From: Actinospica sp035552695
GTDB taxonomy: Bacteria; Actinomycetota; Actinomycetes; Streptomycetales; Catenulisporaceae
Direction of reading: 5' to 3'
Length of the DNA: 64,000 nt
Assembly (NCBI RefSeq): GCF_035552695.1
Contig: NZ_DASZKT010000116.1
Coordinates: 1 to 64,000, forward strand
A model generated the notes under the pieces. That model saw only the letters and a list, made by a program, of their open reading frames with translations. It was not told the origin of the DNA and did not search any database. A program made the translations under genes and the position numbers. Shown here piece after piece: positions 26,262 to 34,301 of the stretch; within the stretch, counting starts at the first letter, position 1, and each line of letters starts with the position of its first letter.

Positions 26262-26420
26262 ATGCCGATGCGGGATTTGCCCGAGCCCTTCGCCGGGCAG
26301 TCCGGCACCATCGGCATCCGCATCACCGCCGACTCCGCCCATCGCACGATCGGCCTGATCTGGCGCACCGACCGCACGCTGCCGGCTCCGGCCGCGCGCA
26401 GTGCCATGATGAAGGCATGA
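26262..26420 (+). pseudogene. Probable LysR-family regulator remnant (C-terminal 50 residues)
   Basis: A 52-codon stretch ending in HRTIGLIWRTDRTLPAPAAR, which has the look of the last strand and helix of a LysR effector domain (GL-WR-DR-L-PAAR). No DNA-binding domain is present. The in-frame ATGs at 26238 and 26262 could still allow expression; TATGAT at 26250-26255 resembles a -10 element. Its stop overlaps the start of the hydrolase gene (ATGA), so whatever is translated here is coupled to that gene. Assignment is an inference from a short stretch and from the adjacent MFS relic. Confidence 0.5.
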
Positions 26421-27112
26421 AGCCGGTCTTCGTCCTGGTGCACAGCCCGTCGGTGGGGCCGTCGACGTGGCGTCCGGTGGCCGACCGGCTGGCGTCGGCG
26501 GGATATCAGGCGCGCGTGCCTTCCCTGCTCCGGGTGGGTGAGGGCGAGCCGCCGTACTGGCCGCGCGTCGTGGACGCCGTCCGCGACGACCTCGGCCGGC
26601 TGCCGGGCGACGTGCCGCTCGTCCTGGTCGGGCACAGCAACGCGGGGCTGTTCCTCCCGGCGGTTCGCTGGGGGCTGACTCACCGCGTGATCGGCTCGAT
26701 CTTCGTGGACGCGGCCTTGCCGGCGCGCAGCGGGCCGACCCCGGCCGCGTCACCCGAAATGCTCGATTTCCTGCATCCGCTGGCCGTCAACGGCGTGCTG
26801 CCGCGCTGGACCGACTGGTGGGACGAGGCGGACGTCGCCCCGCTGTTCCCGGACGCGGCAACCAGGCAGACCGTCATAATCGAGCAGCCGTATCTGCCGC
26901 TCGCGTACTACGAGCAGGACGTCCCGGCGCCCGACGGCTGGGACGACCACCGCTGCTCGTATCTGCTGTTCAGCGCGGCGTACGGCGAGCTCGCCGCCGA
27001 GGCGCACGATCGCGGCTGGTACGTGGCGCACCTACCCGGCGAGCATCTGCATCAGATCGTTGATCCCGCGGGCACGGCGCGGCACCTCGTCGAACTCGCC
27101 GTCGGGTCGTGA
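26417..27112 (+). CDS. Alpha/beta hydrolase
   Basis: 231 residues. Alpha/beta-hydrolase fold: FVLVHSPSVGPSTWRPVADRL opening with the oxyanion strand, nucleophile elbow GHSNAG with Ser74, and a C-terminal LPGEHLHQI with the candidate catalytic His210 or His212. Asp near 173-177 in the APDGWDDH stretch or Glu157 may complete the site. An aromatic cap (WTDWWDEADVAPLF) covers the middle. It probably hydrolyses a small ester or amide in the cytosol; substrate not known. The GAAGG before the ATG lies inside the upstream remnant. Convergent with the terpene cyclase gene (33-nt gap). Confidence 0.8.
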   Translation: MKPVFVLVHSPSVGPSTWRPVADRLASAGYQARVPSLLRVGEGEPPYWPRVVDAVRDDLGRLPGDVPLVLVGHSNAGLFLPAVRWGLTHRVIGSIFVDAALPARSGPTPAASPEMLDFLHPLAVNGVLPRWTDWWDEADVAPLFPDAATRQTVIIEQPYLPLAYYEQDVPAPDGWDDHRCSYLLFSAAYGELAAEAHDRGWYVAHLPGEHLHQIVDPAGTARHLVELAVGS

Positions 27113-27145
27113 CCCGGACCCGACGGCGAACGAGACCCGCGGAAC

Positions 27146-28255
27146 TCACGCGGCGGTCACGCTGCTCGCGACCTGCTGGGCGGTGTAGGGCGGCGCGGTG
27201 ACGGGCGTCGTCCGGGCGACACGCGACCACCACCACGAGATGCCCGCGGGCGGGACGAAGCCGGTGGGCAGCTCGCGCCGCGCCGTCTCGCTGACCGTGA
27301 TCGTGGACTTGTCGTTGCGGCGGTATCGACCGGTGTGCATGCTCCAGTCGAGGTTGCCGCGGATCCACGCGGACAGGCCGCCGATGTACTGCTGGGTGGC
27401 CTGGCTGACGGTGGGCCGTACCTGCTCGGAGAGCTCGAGGTAGAGCGCGAGGACGGCGTCGCGGAAGTCGAGCGCCTCGGGCACCGCCTCACGCGGGGGA
27501 CGGGCGCGCTCGTGCGCGATCACATCGACCAGGTTGATCTTGTCGTCGCTGCGCGAGTGCTCCTTGTAGTACGACGCGATGTCGTTGTCCAGGCCGACCA
27601 GGCAGCAGGTCATCTCGGTCAGGGCCCGGATGTCAGGGCTCTCGATCTCGTGCGTCGGCACGTCGAAGCCCTCCGCGATCGGCAGCGTCATCGCGCAGAC
27701 CTCCATGCTGCCGTTGCGGATCCGGGCGACCGCGTACTCGTCGATGCTCGGCACGCTTCTCCGGCGCCGGTGCGAGGCCTCCCACACCTGGTAGCCGAGA
27801 TATGCCTTCATCGAGTGCACCCAGCGCGCGATGCCCGCCGGGTCCACCTTCATGCCGTCGAGCCGCTGTCTCAGATCGGCCAGGCCGCGGGCGCAGGGGC
27901 TGTTCGAGGTCGTGTACCCGGTCTCCACGATCCGGTGCATCTCGTGCACGAGCAGCGCCATCTCGCCCGGGTCGTGGCTGTACCGTCCCTCGTCGCAGTA
28001 CGCGTCGTCGAAGGCGAACAGCCAGATCAGGCTGAACGCCGAGAACAACGCTCCGGCCTCGTAGGAGCAGTCGGGCAGGGTGCGGGCGGCCAGTTCGCCC
28101 GCGGTGATGCTGTAAAGTCTGCCGGCTTCGCGTTGCTCTCCGTCGAGCCCGAAGCGTTCCATCCAGTCGACGGTACCGCGCTCCCAGTTGCGCCACGCGG
28201 GGTGAATCGCAGGCGTCATCGGGCACCACAGCACGACTTGATCCGGGATGTCCAT
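27146..28255 (-). CDS. Class I terpene synthase
   Basis: 369 residues from ATG 28255, preferred to ATG 28333 because GGAAGGGG lies 4 nt upstream. The aspartate-rich motif is DDAYCD (Asp83, Asp84, Asp88) followed by Glu89, the NSE triad is NDIASYYKE (Asn224, Ser228, Glu232), and a C-terminal RY pair occurs in HTGRYRR. All metal and diphosphate ligands are therefore present and the enzyme should cyclise farnesyl or geranyl diphosphate to a hydrocarbon or alcohol. The stretch MDIPDQVVLWCPMTPAIHPAW fits the N-terminus of sesquiterpene cyclases. It is a single gene: no prenyl transferase or P450 is directly adjacent, the nearest P450s being 3-10 kb left. Confidence 0.92.
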   Translation of the reverse strand: MDIPDQVVLWCPMTPAIHPAWRNWERGTVDWMERFGLDGEQREAGRLYSITAGELAARTLPDCSYEAGALFSAFSLIWLFAFDDAYCDEGRYSHDPGEMALLVHEMHRIVETGYTTSNSPCARGLADLRQRLDGMKVDPAGIARWVHSMKAYLGYQVWEASHRRRRSVPSIDEYAVARIRNGSMEVCAMTLPIAEGFDVPTHEIESPDIRALTEMTCCLVGLDNDIASYYKEHSRSDDKINLVDVIAHERARPPREAVPEALDFRDAVLALYLELSEQVRPTVSQATQQYIGGLSAWIRGNLDWSMHTGRYRRNDKSTITVSETARRELPTGFVPPAGISWWWSRVARTTPVTAPPYTAQQVASSVTAA

Positions 28256-28532
28256 TTGGCCCCTTCCGGTTGAGTCGTTCAGTCCGGGGGCGTACGCTCC
28301 CGGTGTTCGTACAAAGGTGTGGGCAGGGGTCATCTGTGGGTGTACGGCCGCACTGCGTCGTCGGAACGCGACCGCTGATGATCAATGGTCAGATTACTGA
28401 GTTTGTGACGCGAGAAAAGCCCCTGCTCCGGGGCGCATGGGAGCGTTGGGTGTGAAGATTTCGTGTGTACGGGTCTTGACACTACGCAACGCTACTGAAT
28501 GAATGTTCTGAGTAGCGGAGTGATCACAGTTC

Positions 28533-30077
28533 TCAGTTGCCGCCCGTGATCTCAACGATACAGATGCCGAAGATGTCCCAATAGCAGGTGGGGCTACTGG
28601 TCGGCGTCACGGTCGGTGTCACAGTAATTGTCGGTGTCACGGTCGGTGTCGGAGTCACGGTCGGGCTCGGCGTCAGGACCGGAGTCGAGGACTGAGACGG
28701 CGAGGGCGTCGGTGAGTCCACGACGACCGGCCCGCCGGCGGTCGAGGCCGATGCGCTCGGTGTCGCGGCCGCCGAAGTCGGCAGGATCGGCGACGTCGGC
28801 GAGGCCGGCGCAGTCGCCGGGGGAGTGGTCGCAGTGGTCGGATCCGTCGCGGCTGCCGCGGCCTGCGTCTGCGAAGCCTGAGTCACCGCGTTCGACGAGG
28901 CCCGAGTCGGTGCGGACGAGGCTGCGGCCGCGCCGGTCGTGGCGGCCGATGTCGCCTGCGCGGCAGCGGTCTGAGTCGCGGCCGGGGCCTGCGTCGCGGC
29001 GGCGACGGCGGAGGCCGAGACGTTGCCGCCGCCGGAAGTGGCCGTCGGCTGGATGGCCGCGGGAGACGTCTGCAGCGCCGCCGCATGCGGCGTGGTGTGC
29101 GGCTTGTCCGTCGAGCCGAGGGCGAGCGTCGCCACCGTGGCCGCGATGCCCACCGCCGCGACGGAGCCGATGACCATGCTCTTCGTCGGCGTCAGACCGT
29201 GCTTGAGAACACGTGCCCGGGCACTGATTCGGGCATGCCGGCCAATACGGCTCCCTGCCCGTCCCGCGCGCACGGCCGTACCCGCCGCCGGGCCAGTACC
29301 CGCGGTCCCGAGGGCGGGCACGAACCACGCCCCGCCGCCGAGCACACCGGCCAGGATCGCCGGACCGAGCAGCGCCGGGAGCCGGGTGTTCGCCTCGGTC
29401 AGCGCGAGCATCCGGGCCCGGCAGTCCGCGCACTCGTCACAATGCTCTGTCACGCTCTTCGTGCGCCGGGCCGACGCCGTGCCGCGCACGATCGTGGCCA
29501 TCTGCTTCCAGTACGGCTCGCAGTCCTCGCTCAGCGGCGCACCGGACTGCGACTGCAGGAACGCCTGCCGCAGCCGCTCGCGCGCCCGGGTCAGCAGCAC
29601 GGCCGCCGTGCCCGCGCTGGCGCCGATCCGCTCGCCGACCGCCTCCATCGGCAGGTCCTCGACCTCGGCGTACCACAGCGCCTTCGCCCAGCGGTCCGGG
29701 AGTTCCTTGAGCAGCCGGGAGATCAGGTCCACCTGCGAGGCGCGCCGCTCCGGATCCTCGATCGCCGCGGCGTGCACGCTCGCGCGCGCCGGATCCTCCG
29801 GAAGTTCCGCGACGTCCCCGGCGATCTCCCGCCGCGCCCGGCCGAGCCCGGCGGCCAGGTTGCGGACGGTCGTGGTCAGATAGGCGGCGACGTTGTCGAT
29901 CTCATGGCCCGCCTGGATGCGCCGCCAGACCCGGAAGTGCGCCTCCGCGGCGAGGTCCTCGGCCATCGTCGCGCTGCCGGTGAGCGAGCGCGCATACGCG
30001 ATGAGCTGCGCGTTGTGCTCCCTGTAGAGAGCCGCGTACCGAGCCGCGTACTCCTCCTCGGCGCGCGTCCCCGGCAT
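28533..30077 (-). CDS. Sigma-70 family factor fused to zinc-finger, membrane segments and Thr/Pro-rich tail
   Basis: 514 residues; ATG 30077 is chosen because GAGGGGG lies 6 nt upstream. Sigma region 2 at about 11-80 (EDLAAEAHFRVWRRI) and region 4 at about 113-172 (EDLPMEAVGERIGASAGTAAVLLTRARERLRQ). Next comes HCDECADC at 212-219, a zinc-binding anti-sigma (ZAS/HC2-like) motif, then hydrophobic segments near 236-258 and 301-320, and about 190 residues of Ala/Thr/Ser/Pro with a VTPT-type repeat ending in CYWDIFGICIVEITGGN. It looks like an ECF-type sigma factor carrying its own anti-sigma-like and membrane-anchoring module in one chain. Release by proteolysis would be one way to activate it. 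No separate anti-sigma gene is adjacent. Confidence 0.85.
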   Translation of the reverse strand: MPGTRAEEEYAARYAALYREHNAQLIAYARSLTGSATMAEDLAAEAHFRVWRRIQAGHEIDNVAAYLTTTVRNLAAGLGRARREIAGDVAELPEDPARASVHAAAIEDPERRASQVDLISRLLKELPDRWAKALWYAEVEDLPMEAVGERIGASAGTAAVLLTRARERLRQAFLQSQSGAPLSEDCEPYWKQMATIVRGTASARRTKSVTEHCDECADCRARMLALTEANTRLPALLGPAILAGVLGGGAWFVPALGTAGTGPAAGTAVRAGRAGSRIGRHARISARARVLKHGLTPTKSMVIGSVAAVGIAATVATLALGSTDKPHTTPHAAALQTSPAAIQPTATSGGGNVSASAVAAATQAPAATQTAAAQATSAATTGAAAASSAPTRASSNAVTQASQTQAAAAATDPTTATTPPATAPASPTSPILPTSAAATPSASASTAGGPVVVDSPTPSPSQSSTPVLTPSPTVTPTPTVTPTITVTPTVTPTSSPTCYWDIFGICIVEITGGN

Positions 30078-30283
30078 GGCCAACCCCCTCGACAGTGATC
30101 TCCTGAGTACCGGTCCACCTTAAGCGGACAAATTAACCACCCGCATATGAGCTACATCACATAAAAGCGGGGGAAACTGATGTAATGCGGCGACTCTCGG
30201 CGGGGTCGAGTCCATGGCGGTGCCGACCGGCACCGCGAGGACTGTGCGGCCGCCCGCCGCGAGGCTTGGGGAGAGGAACGACG

Positions 30284-30685
30284 ATGTCGACCATCACGGA
30301 AAGGCTCACCGCGTACCTGATCATCGGACAGGAGACCGGACTGGACTTCACCATCACCGCCGGCTACGACGTGCAAGATCCGTACGCGGTCCGGCTGGAC
30401 TTCCCGGTGCTCGGTCCGGACGGGCACCTGCTCAGCTGGGTCTTCGGCCGTGCGCTGCTGGACGAGGGGCTGTCCGGCCCCGCCGGGGAGGGTGATGTGC
30501 ACGTCTGGCCCTGCGGCCCGGACCTGGTGATGCTGGAGCTGTGCGCGGAGGCCGGCTCGGCGCTGATCGCGCTGCCCGCCCGGCAGCTGCGCGCGTTCCT
30601 GTTCCTCAGCTATGCCGAGGTGCCTCCCGGCTACGAGAGCGGCTACGTCGAGATGGACCGGTTGCTGCACGATCTGATGGCGTGA
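30284..30685 (+). CDS. SsgA-like sporulation/cell-division protein (SALP)
   Basis: 133 residues from ATG 30284 (GAGAGGA at 6 nt). SsgA-family pattern: YDVQDPYAVRLDFPVLG, WVFGRALLDEGL, PAGEGDVHVWPCG, LPARQLRAFLFLSYAEVPPG. SsgA-like proteins occur in sporulating actinomycetes, localise to septa and help place FtsZ or steer peptidoglycan remodelling. Its presence supports a morphologically complex host. It is followed 45 nt later by the nitrilase gene on the same strand. Confidence 0.9.
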   Translation: MSTITERLTAYLIIGQETGLDFTITAGYDVQDPYAVRLDFPVLGPDGHLLSWVFGRALLDEGLSGPAGEGDVHVWPCGPDLVMLELCAEAGSALIALPARQLRAFLFLSYAEVPPGYESGYVEMDRLLHDLMA

Positions 30686-30730
30686 GCGGCACTAGAGTGA
30701 GGGGCCATCGCCGGACTCAGGAGGCCCAGG

Positions 30731-31531
30731 GTGACCCGCATCGTCTGCCGCCAACTCGCCCCGACGCTCGCGGATCTTCCGGGAAACCATCGGCAGATCC
30801 TGCGCGTGATCGCCGAGGAGACGTCCTCGGGCGCCGACATCCTGATCCTGCCCGAGCTGATCACCAGCGGATACGTCTTCAAGTCCGCGGACGAGGTGGA
30901 CGCCTGCGCGATCACGCCCGCGGACCCGCTGGCGGCCGAGTGGGCGGCGGCGATCGAGGGCGAGTCGATCGTCGTGCTCGGCTACGCGGAGCGCGGTGAC
31001 GACGGCCGGTTCTACAACGGCGCCATGCTGCTCAACGCGAACGGCGTGCTGGCCACGTACCGCAAGGCGCATCTGTGGGACGAGGAGAAGCTGTTCTTCA
31101 CCGCCGGCTCCGAGCCGCCGCCGGTCGTCGCGACCCGCTTCGGCTGGATCGCCGTGATGGTCTGCTACGACTTCGAGTTCCCCGAGTTCCCGCGCCGCGT
31201 CGCGCTGGAAGGCGCCGACCTGATCGCCGTGCCGACGAACTGGCCGCTGGTCTACCGCCCGGACGGCGAACGGCCCCCGGAGTGGCACCTCGCGCAGGCC
31301 GCGGCCCGGGTGAACCGCGTCGTCATCGCGTGCTGCGACAGGACCGGGACCGAGCGCGGCCAGGAGTGGACAGAGGGCACCGCGATCTTCGACCAGTTCG
31401 GCTGGCCGGCGTCGGCCGCGGGCGACGGACACCGGGCCGCGTACGAGGTCGACCTCACCGCCACCCGTGACAAGAGCTTCAACCCGAACAACGACCTGTT
31501 CGGCGACCGCCGCCCCGAGCTCTATCTGTAG
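30731..31531 (+). CDS. Nitrilase-superfamily carbon-nitrogen hydrolase
   Basis: 266 residues from GTG with AGGAGG 6 nt upstream. Catalytic Glu42 (LPELITSG), Lys112 (YRKAHLW) and Cys145 (VMVCYDFEFPE) are all present. Members hydrolyse amides, N-carbamoyl compounds or nitriles in the cytosol. The substrate cannot be deduced; the PSMs around the Cys (CYDFEFPEFPR) resemble amidase rather than true nitrilase branches. The stop is only 2 nt from the stop of the convergent aminotransferase gene. Confidence 0.88.
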   Translation: MTRIVCRQLAPTLADLPGNHRQILRVIAEETSSGADILILPELITSGYVFKSADEVDACAITPADPLAAEWAAAIEGESIVVLGYAERGDDGRFYNGAMLLNANGVLATYRKAHLWDEEKLFFTAGSEPPPVVATRFGWIAVMVCYDFEFPEFPRRVALEGADLIAVPTNWPLVYRPDGERPPEWHLAQAAARVNRVVIACCDRTGTERGQEWTEGTAIFDQFGWPASAAGDGHRAAYEVDLTATRDKSFNPNNDLFGDRRPELYL

Positions 31532-31533
31532 TT

Positions 31534-32739
31534 CTACCTGTAGACGAACTTCGTCAGCGCGCTGAGGAGCCGCTCGACGTCCGCGGCGTCGTTGTACGGC
31601 GCCAGGCCGATGCGCATCCCGCCGGTGTCGCCGAGGCCGAGGTGGCGTGAGGCCTCGATGGCGTAGAAGGCCCCTGACGGCGCGTGCACCTTGTTCTCGG
31701 CGAGGAATCGGTAGGCGTCAACAGTGCTGCGGTCGGCGATCGTGAGCAGCAGCGTCGGGGTACGGCGGGCTGCACGCGAGTAGACGGTCACGGCATCGAG
31801 CTCTGCCAAGCCCTGCTCGATCCGCGTCCGCAACACGTCCTCACGTTCTCCGAGGGCCGAGTACGTCGCGACGAGCCGGTCCCGGCGCGTGCCCACGCTC
31901 TCCGGGCTCAGATCGGCGAGGAAGTCGACGGCCGCGCGGGCGCCGGCCAGCAGCTCGTACGGCAGCGTGCCGAACTCGAAGCGTTCGGGGACGACGTTCG
32001 TCGAGGGCAACAGTTTGTCCGGCCACACGGTCTCCAGCAGCGCGGGCGCGGCGGCCAGCACCCCCAGGTGCGGACCGAGGAACTTGTACGACGAACATAC
32101 GTAGAAATCGGTACCGAGCGTCGCGAGATCGACACTCGCGTGTGCGGCGTGGTGCACGCCGTCCACGTAGAGCAGCGCGCCGACCTCGTGGGCCAGCCGC
32201 GCGATCGCGGGCAGGTCGGGCCGCGTGCCGATCAGGTTGGACGCCGCGGTCACCGCGACCAATCGCGTGCGCTCGGACAGCGCGGCACGCACGTGATCCA
32301 CCGTCAGCTCACCGGTCGCGGGATCGAAATCGACCCACCGCACGACCGCGCCCACGCTCTCGGCCGCCTGGATCCACGGGCGCACGTTCGAGTCGTGGTC
32401 CAGACGGGTGACAACCACCTCGTCACCCGGCGCCCAGCTTTTCGCGAGCGCCCGGGAGAAGTCGTACGTCAGTTGCGTGGCGCTGCGCCCGAAGACGATC
32501 CCGGCCGGATCGGCGCCCAGCAGATCGGCCAGCGCGCGACGGCTCTCCGTGACGATCGTCTCCGCGTTGCGCTCGCCGGGCGTTCCGTCACCGCGATTGG
32601 ACAGCGGAGCGGAGAGCGCGGCCGCGATCGCGTCGATCACCGGCCGTGGTGTCTGTGTTCCGCCCGGCCCGTCGAAGTGGGCGATGCCGGAGGCCAGCGC
32701 GGGGAACCGGGCACGGATGGCGGCGACGTCGTAGGTCAT
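31534..32739 (-). CDS. Aminotransferase class V / cysteine-desulfurase-like PLP enzyme
   Basis: 401 residues, fold-type I PLP enzyme. The PLP lysine is Lys219 in SSYKFLGPH, with Asp193 and His196 in YVDGVHHAAH binding the cofactor. FDGPGGTQTPRPV near the N-terminus and SNRGDGTPGERNAE match the cysteine-desulfurase-like subgroup (TIGR01976 type) rather than IscS/SufS, and no obvious catalytic Cys loop is seen. It may be a desulfurase, a kynureninase-like lyase or a racemase; no Fe-S genes are adjacent. The start ATG at 32739 is preceded by GACTCCCCC only, a weak ribosome site. Confidence 0.82.
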   Translation of the reverse strand: MTYDVAAIRARFPALASGIAHFDGPGGTQTPRPVIDAIAAALSAPLSNRGDGTPGERNAETIVTESRRALADLLGADPAGIVFGRSATQLTYDFSRALAKSWAPGDEVVVTRLDHDSNVRPWIQAAESVGAVVRWVDFDPATGELTVDHVRAALSERTRLVAVTAASNLIGTRPDLPAIARLAHEVGALLYVDGVHHAAHASVDLATLGTDFYVCSSYKFLGPHLGVLAAAPALLETVWPDKLLPSTNVVPERFEFGTLPYELLAGARAAVDFLADLSPESVGTRRDRLVATYSALGEREDVLRTRIEQGLAELDAVTVYSRAARRTPTLLLTIADRSTVDAYRFLAENKVHAPSGAFYAIEASRHLGLGDTGGMRIGLAPYNDAADVERLLSALTKFVYR

Positions 32740-32764
32740 GGGGGAGTCCTACCCGGATCGATGA

Positions 32765-33046
32765 TCAGTGGAACGGGAGGGCGGTCGCCAGGACCACGCT
32801 CACCAGCGTGCCGCCGATGATGCTGAACAGCGCGTTCCGACGCCACAGGTGCAGCGTGATCGTCACGGCGAGGGCGCGGATCGGCGCCAGGGCCTGCGCG
32901 GGGTGGTTCAACGGCGTGCCGCGCAGGCAGTACACGAGCAGGATCACCATCACGCCCGCTGGCATACGGGTGCTGAGATAGCTGACCGTCCGGCTCGCCC
33001 GCAGCGGAGCGAGCGCCGCGAACGGCAGGGCTCGAGGTCCCCACGT
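32765..33046 (-). pseudogene. azlD: azlD relic: branched-chain amino acid exporter subunit lacking its 5' end
   Basis: The frame reads RALPFAALAPLRASRTVSYL then LPAGV-type span MPAGVMVILLVYCLRG and ends in two more hydrophobic stretches, the pattern of AzlD. Only the first 15-20 residues are missing; no start codon precedes the similarity, the first ATG being at 32965 inside the protein. azlC, its obligate partner, is absent. The similarity stops at about 33046, exactly where an N-terminally truncated Lrp regulator begins on the other strand. AzlCD operons are classically adjacent to an Lrp-type gene, so both were probably cut by one deletion. Confidence 0.72.
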
Positions 33047-33453
33047 CGCGCCGGGACGGCCGGCTGACGAACGTCGAACTGGCCAAGCGCGTCGGCCTCA
33101 CCCCGCCGCCGTGCCTTCGCCGGGTCAAGCGGCTCGAGGACCTCGGCGTCATCCGCGGCTACCGCGCCGTGATCGACCCCGAGGCGTCCGGCCGCGGGCT
33201 CGAGGTTCTGGTCGACGTGGAGATCGCGGCGAACGACCTGAGGAGCTTCGCGGACTTCGAGGAGAGCCTCGCCGCGTTCGACGAGGTCGTCGAGCTGCAC
33301 CGGCTGTTCGGCCGCCCGGACTACTACCTGCGCGTCGCCGTCGCGAACCACGAGGCGTACGAGGTGTTCCTGACCGGCAGGCCTGCGCCGCTGCCCGGGG
33401 TCGTGCGGATCACCTCGCACCTGAGCATGAAGAAGATCAAATCGGAATATTGA
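33046..33453 (+). pseudogene. Lrp/AsnC-family regulator relic lacking start codon and first helix
   Basis: In frame from about 33049 the sequence reads DGRLTNVELAKRVGLTPPPCLRRVKRLEDLGVIRGYRAVID in segments typical of the AsnC HTH, followed by a complete RAM effector domain (GLEVLVDVEIAAN to HLSMKKIKSEY). Stops in this frame lie at 32974 and 32983, and no ATG, GTG or TTG occurs between them and GTG 33169, which is already past the HTH. So the gene cannot make an intact HTH protein by normal initiation. It abuts the azlD relic head to head. Confidence 0.72.
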
Positions 33454-33490
33454 GTTGCCCGGGCGGTATCGGCGCCGTCAGGATCTGCCC

Positions 33491-33595
33491 ATGACCTCGA
33501 TCACCGCCCTCCTGCCGCTGGACGCCGCCGCCCGCATGCCGCGCGGCCAGCAGCAGTCGGCCATAGTCGAAGGTTCGATCCCGACGCCGTCGTGA
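33491..33595 (+). CDS. Short ORF (34 codons) translationally coupled to lysE
   Basis: ATG 33491 to TGA 33595, 34 residues beginning MTSITALLPLDAAARMPR and ending EGSIPTPS. Its stop overlaps the GTG of the LysE gene (GTGA). No ribosome site stronger than GGATC is visible. It is unrecognised: it may be a leader peptide that couples translation, or the remaining N-terminus of a lost protein in this deletion-prone stretch. Confidence 0.35.
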   Translation: MTSITALLPLDAAARMPRGQQQSAIVEGSIPTPS

Positions 33596-34221
33596 CCGCC
33601 GCCCTGCTCGCGGGGCTGCTGGCCGGCTACGGCATCGCCGTACCGGTCGGAGCCGTCGGGACGTATCTGGTCGCCCTCACCGCGCGGACCTCGCTGCGGA
33701 TCGGAGCGTGCGCCGCACTCGGCGTCGCGACGGCCGACGGTATCTACGCCCTGATCGCCCAGCTCGGCGGATCAGCCCTCGCGCATACTCTTCAGCCGGT
33801 CCTAGTCCCACTGCGCTGGGCGTCGGCCGCGGTACTCGTCGCGCTGGCGGCGCGCGGTGTCATCTCAGCGTTCGCGCAACATCGACGCGCATCGGGCCCC
33901 GCGAACGAGATCGCACCGCTGAGCCCCGTCCGTGCGTACCTCGGCCTCTGGGCGGTCACGATGATGAACCCGCTCACCGTGATCTACTTCGCGGCGCTCG
34001 TCATCGGTATGCAGAGCAGGTCGGCGCCGGGCCATCTCGAGCAGGCCGCGTTCGTCGCCGCCGCGTTCATCGCGTCAGCGAGCTGGCAACTGCTCCTCGC
34101 GCTCAGCGGCGCGCTGCTCGGCCGCGTCCTCACCGGCAGTCGGGGCCGACTCGTCTCCGCCCTGGGATCGAGCGCCCTGATCGCGTTCCTCGCCCTGCGG
34201 CTGCTGCTGTCGTCGGGCTAG
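33592..34221 (+). CDS. LysE-family transporter
   Basis: 209 residues with six hydrophobic spans; opens LLAGLLAGYGIAVPVGAVGTYL, the conserved first span of LysE/RhtB exporters, and has VTMMNPLTVIYFAAL, the signature of the central Asn-Pro motif. Exports amino acids or related metabolites. GTG start overlaps the preceding short ORF. The Lrp relic upstream on the same strand may once have controlled it. Confidence 0.82.
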   Translation: MTAALLAGLLAGYGIAVPVGAVGTYLVALTARTSLRIGACAALGVATADGIYALIAQLGGSALAHTLQPVLVPLRWASAAVLVALAARGVISAFAQHRRASGPANEIAPLSPVRAYLGLWAVTMMNPLTVIYFAALVIGMQSRSAPGHLEQAAFVAAAFIASASWQLLLALSGALLGRVLTGSRGRLVSALGSSALIAFLALRLLLSSG

Positions 34222-34301
34222 CCTCGGGCGCCGGATGCGCACAGTCCGGCCCTTTCGGCGTGCAGGTCCGCCCGGACCGGGTAAAGACTGGATGCGACAC
34301 G

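Noticed and set aside
28476..28499. TTGACA at 28476 as a plus-strand promoter
   Set aside because: No -10 hexamer at 16-19 nt and no plus-strand gene downstream; the sigma-factor and terpene cyclase genes lie on the other strand.
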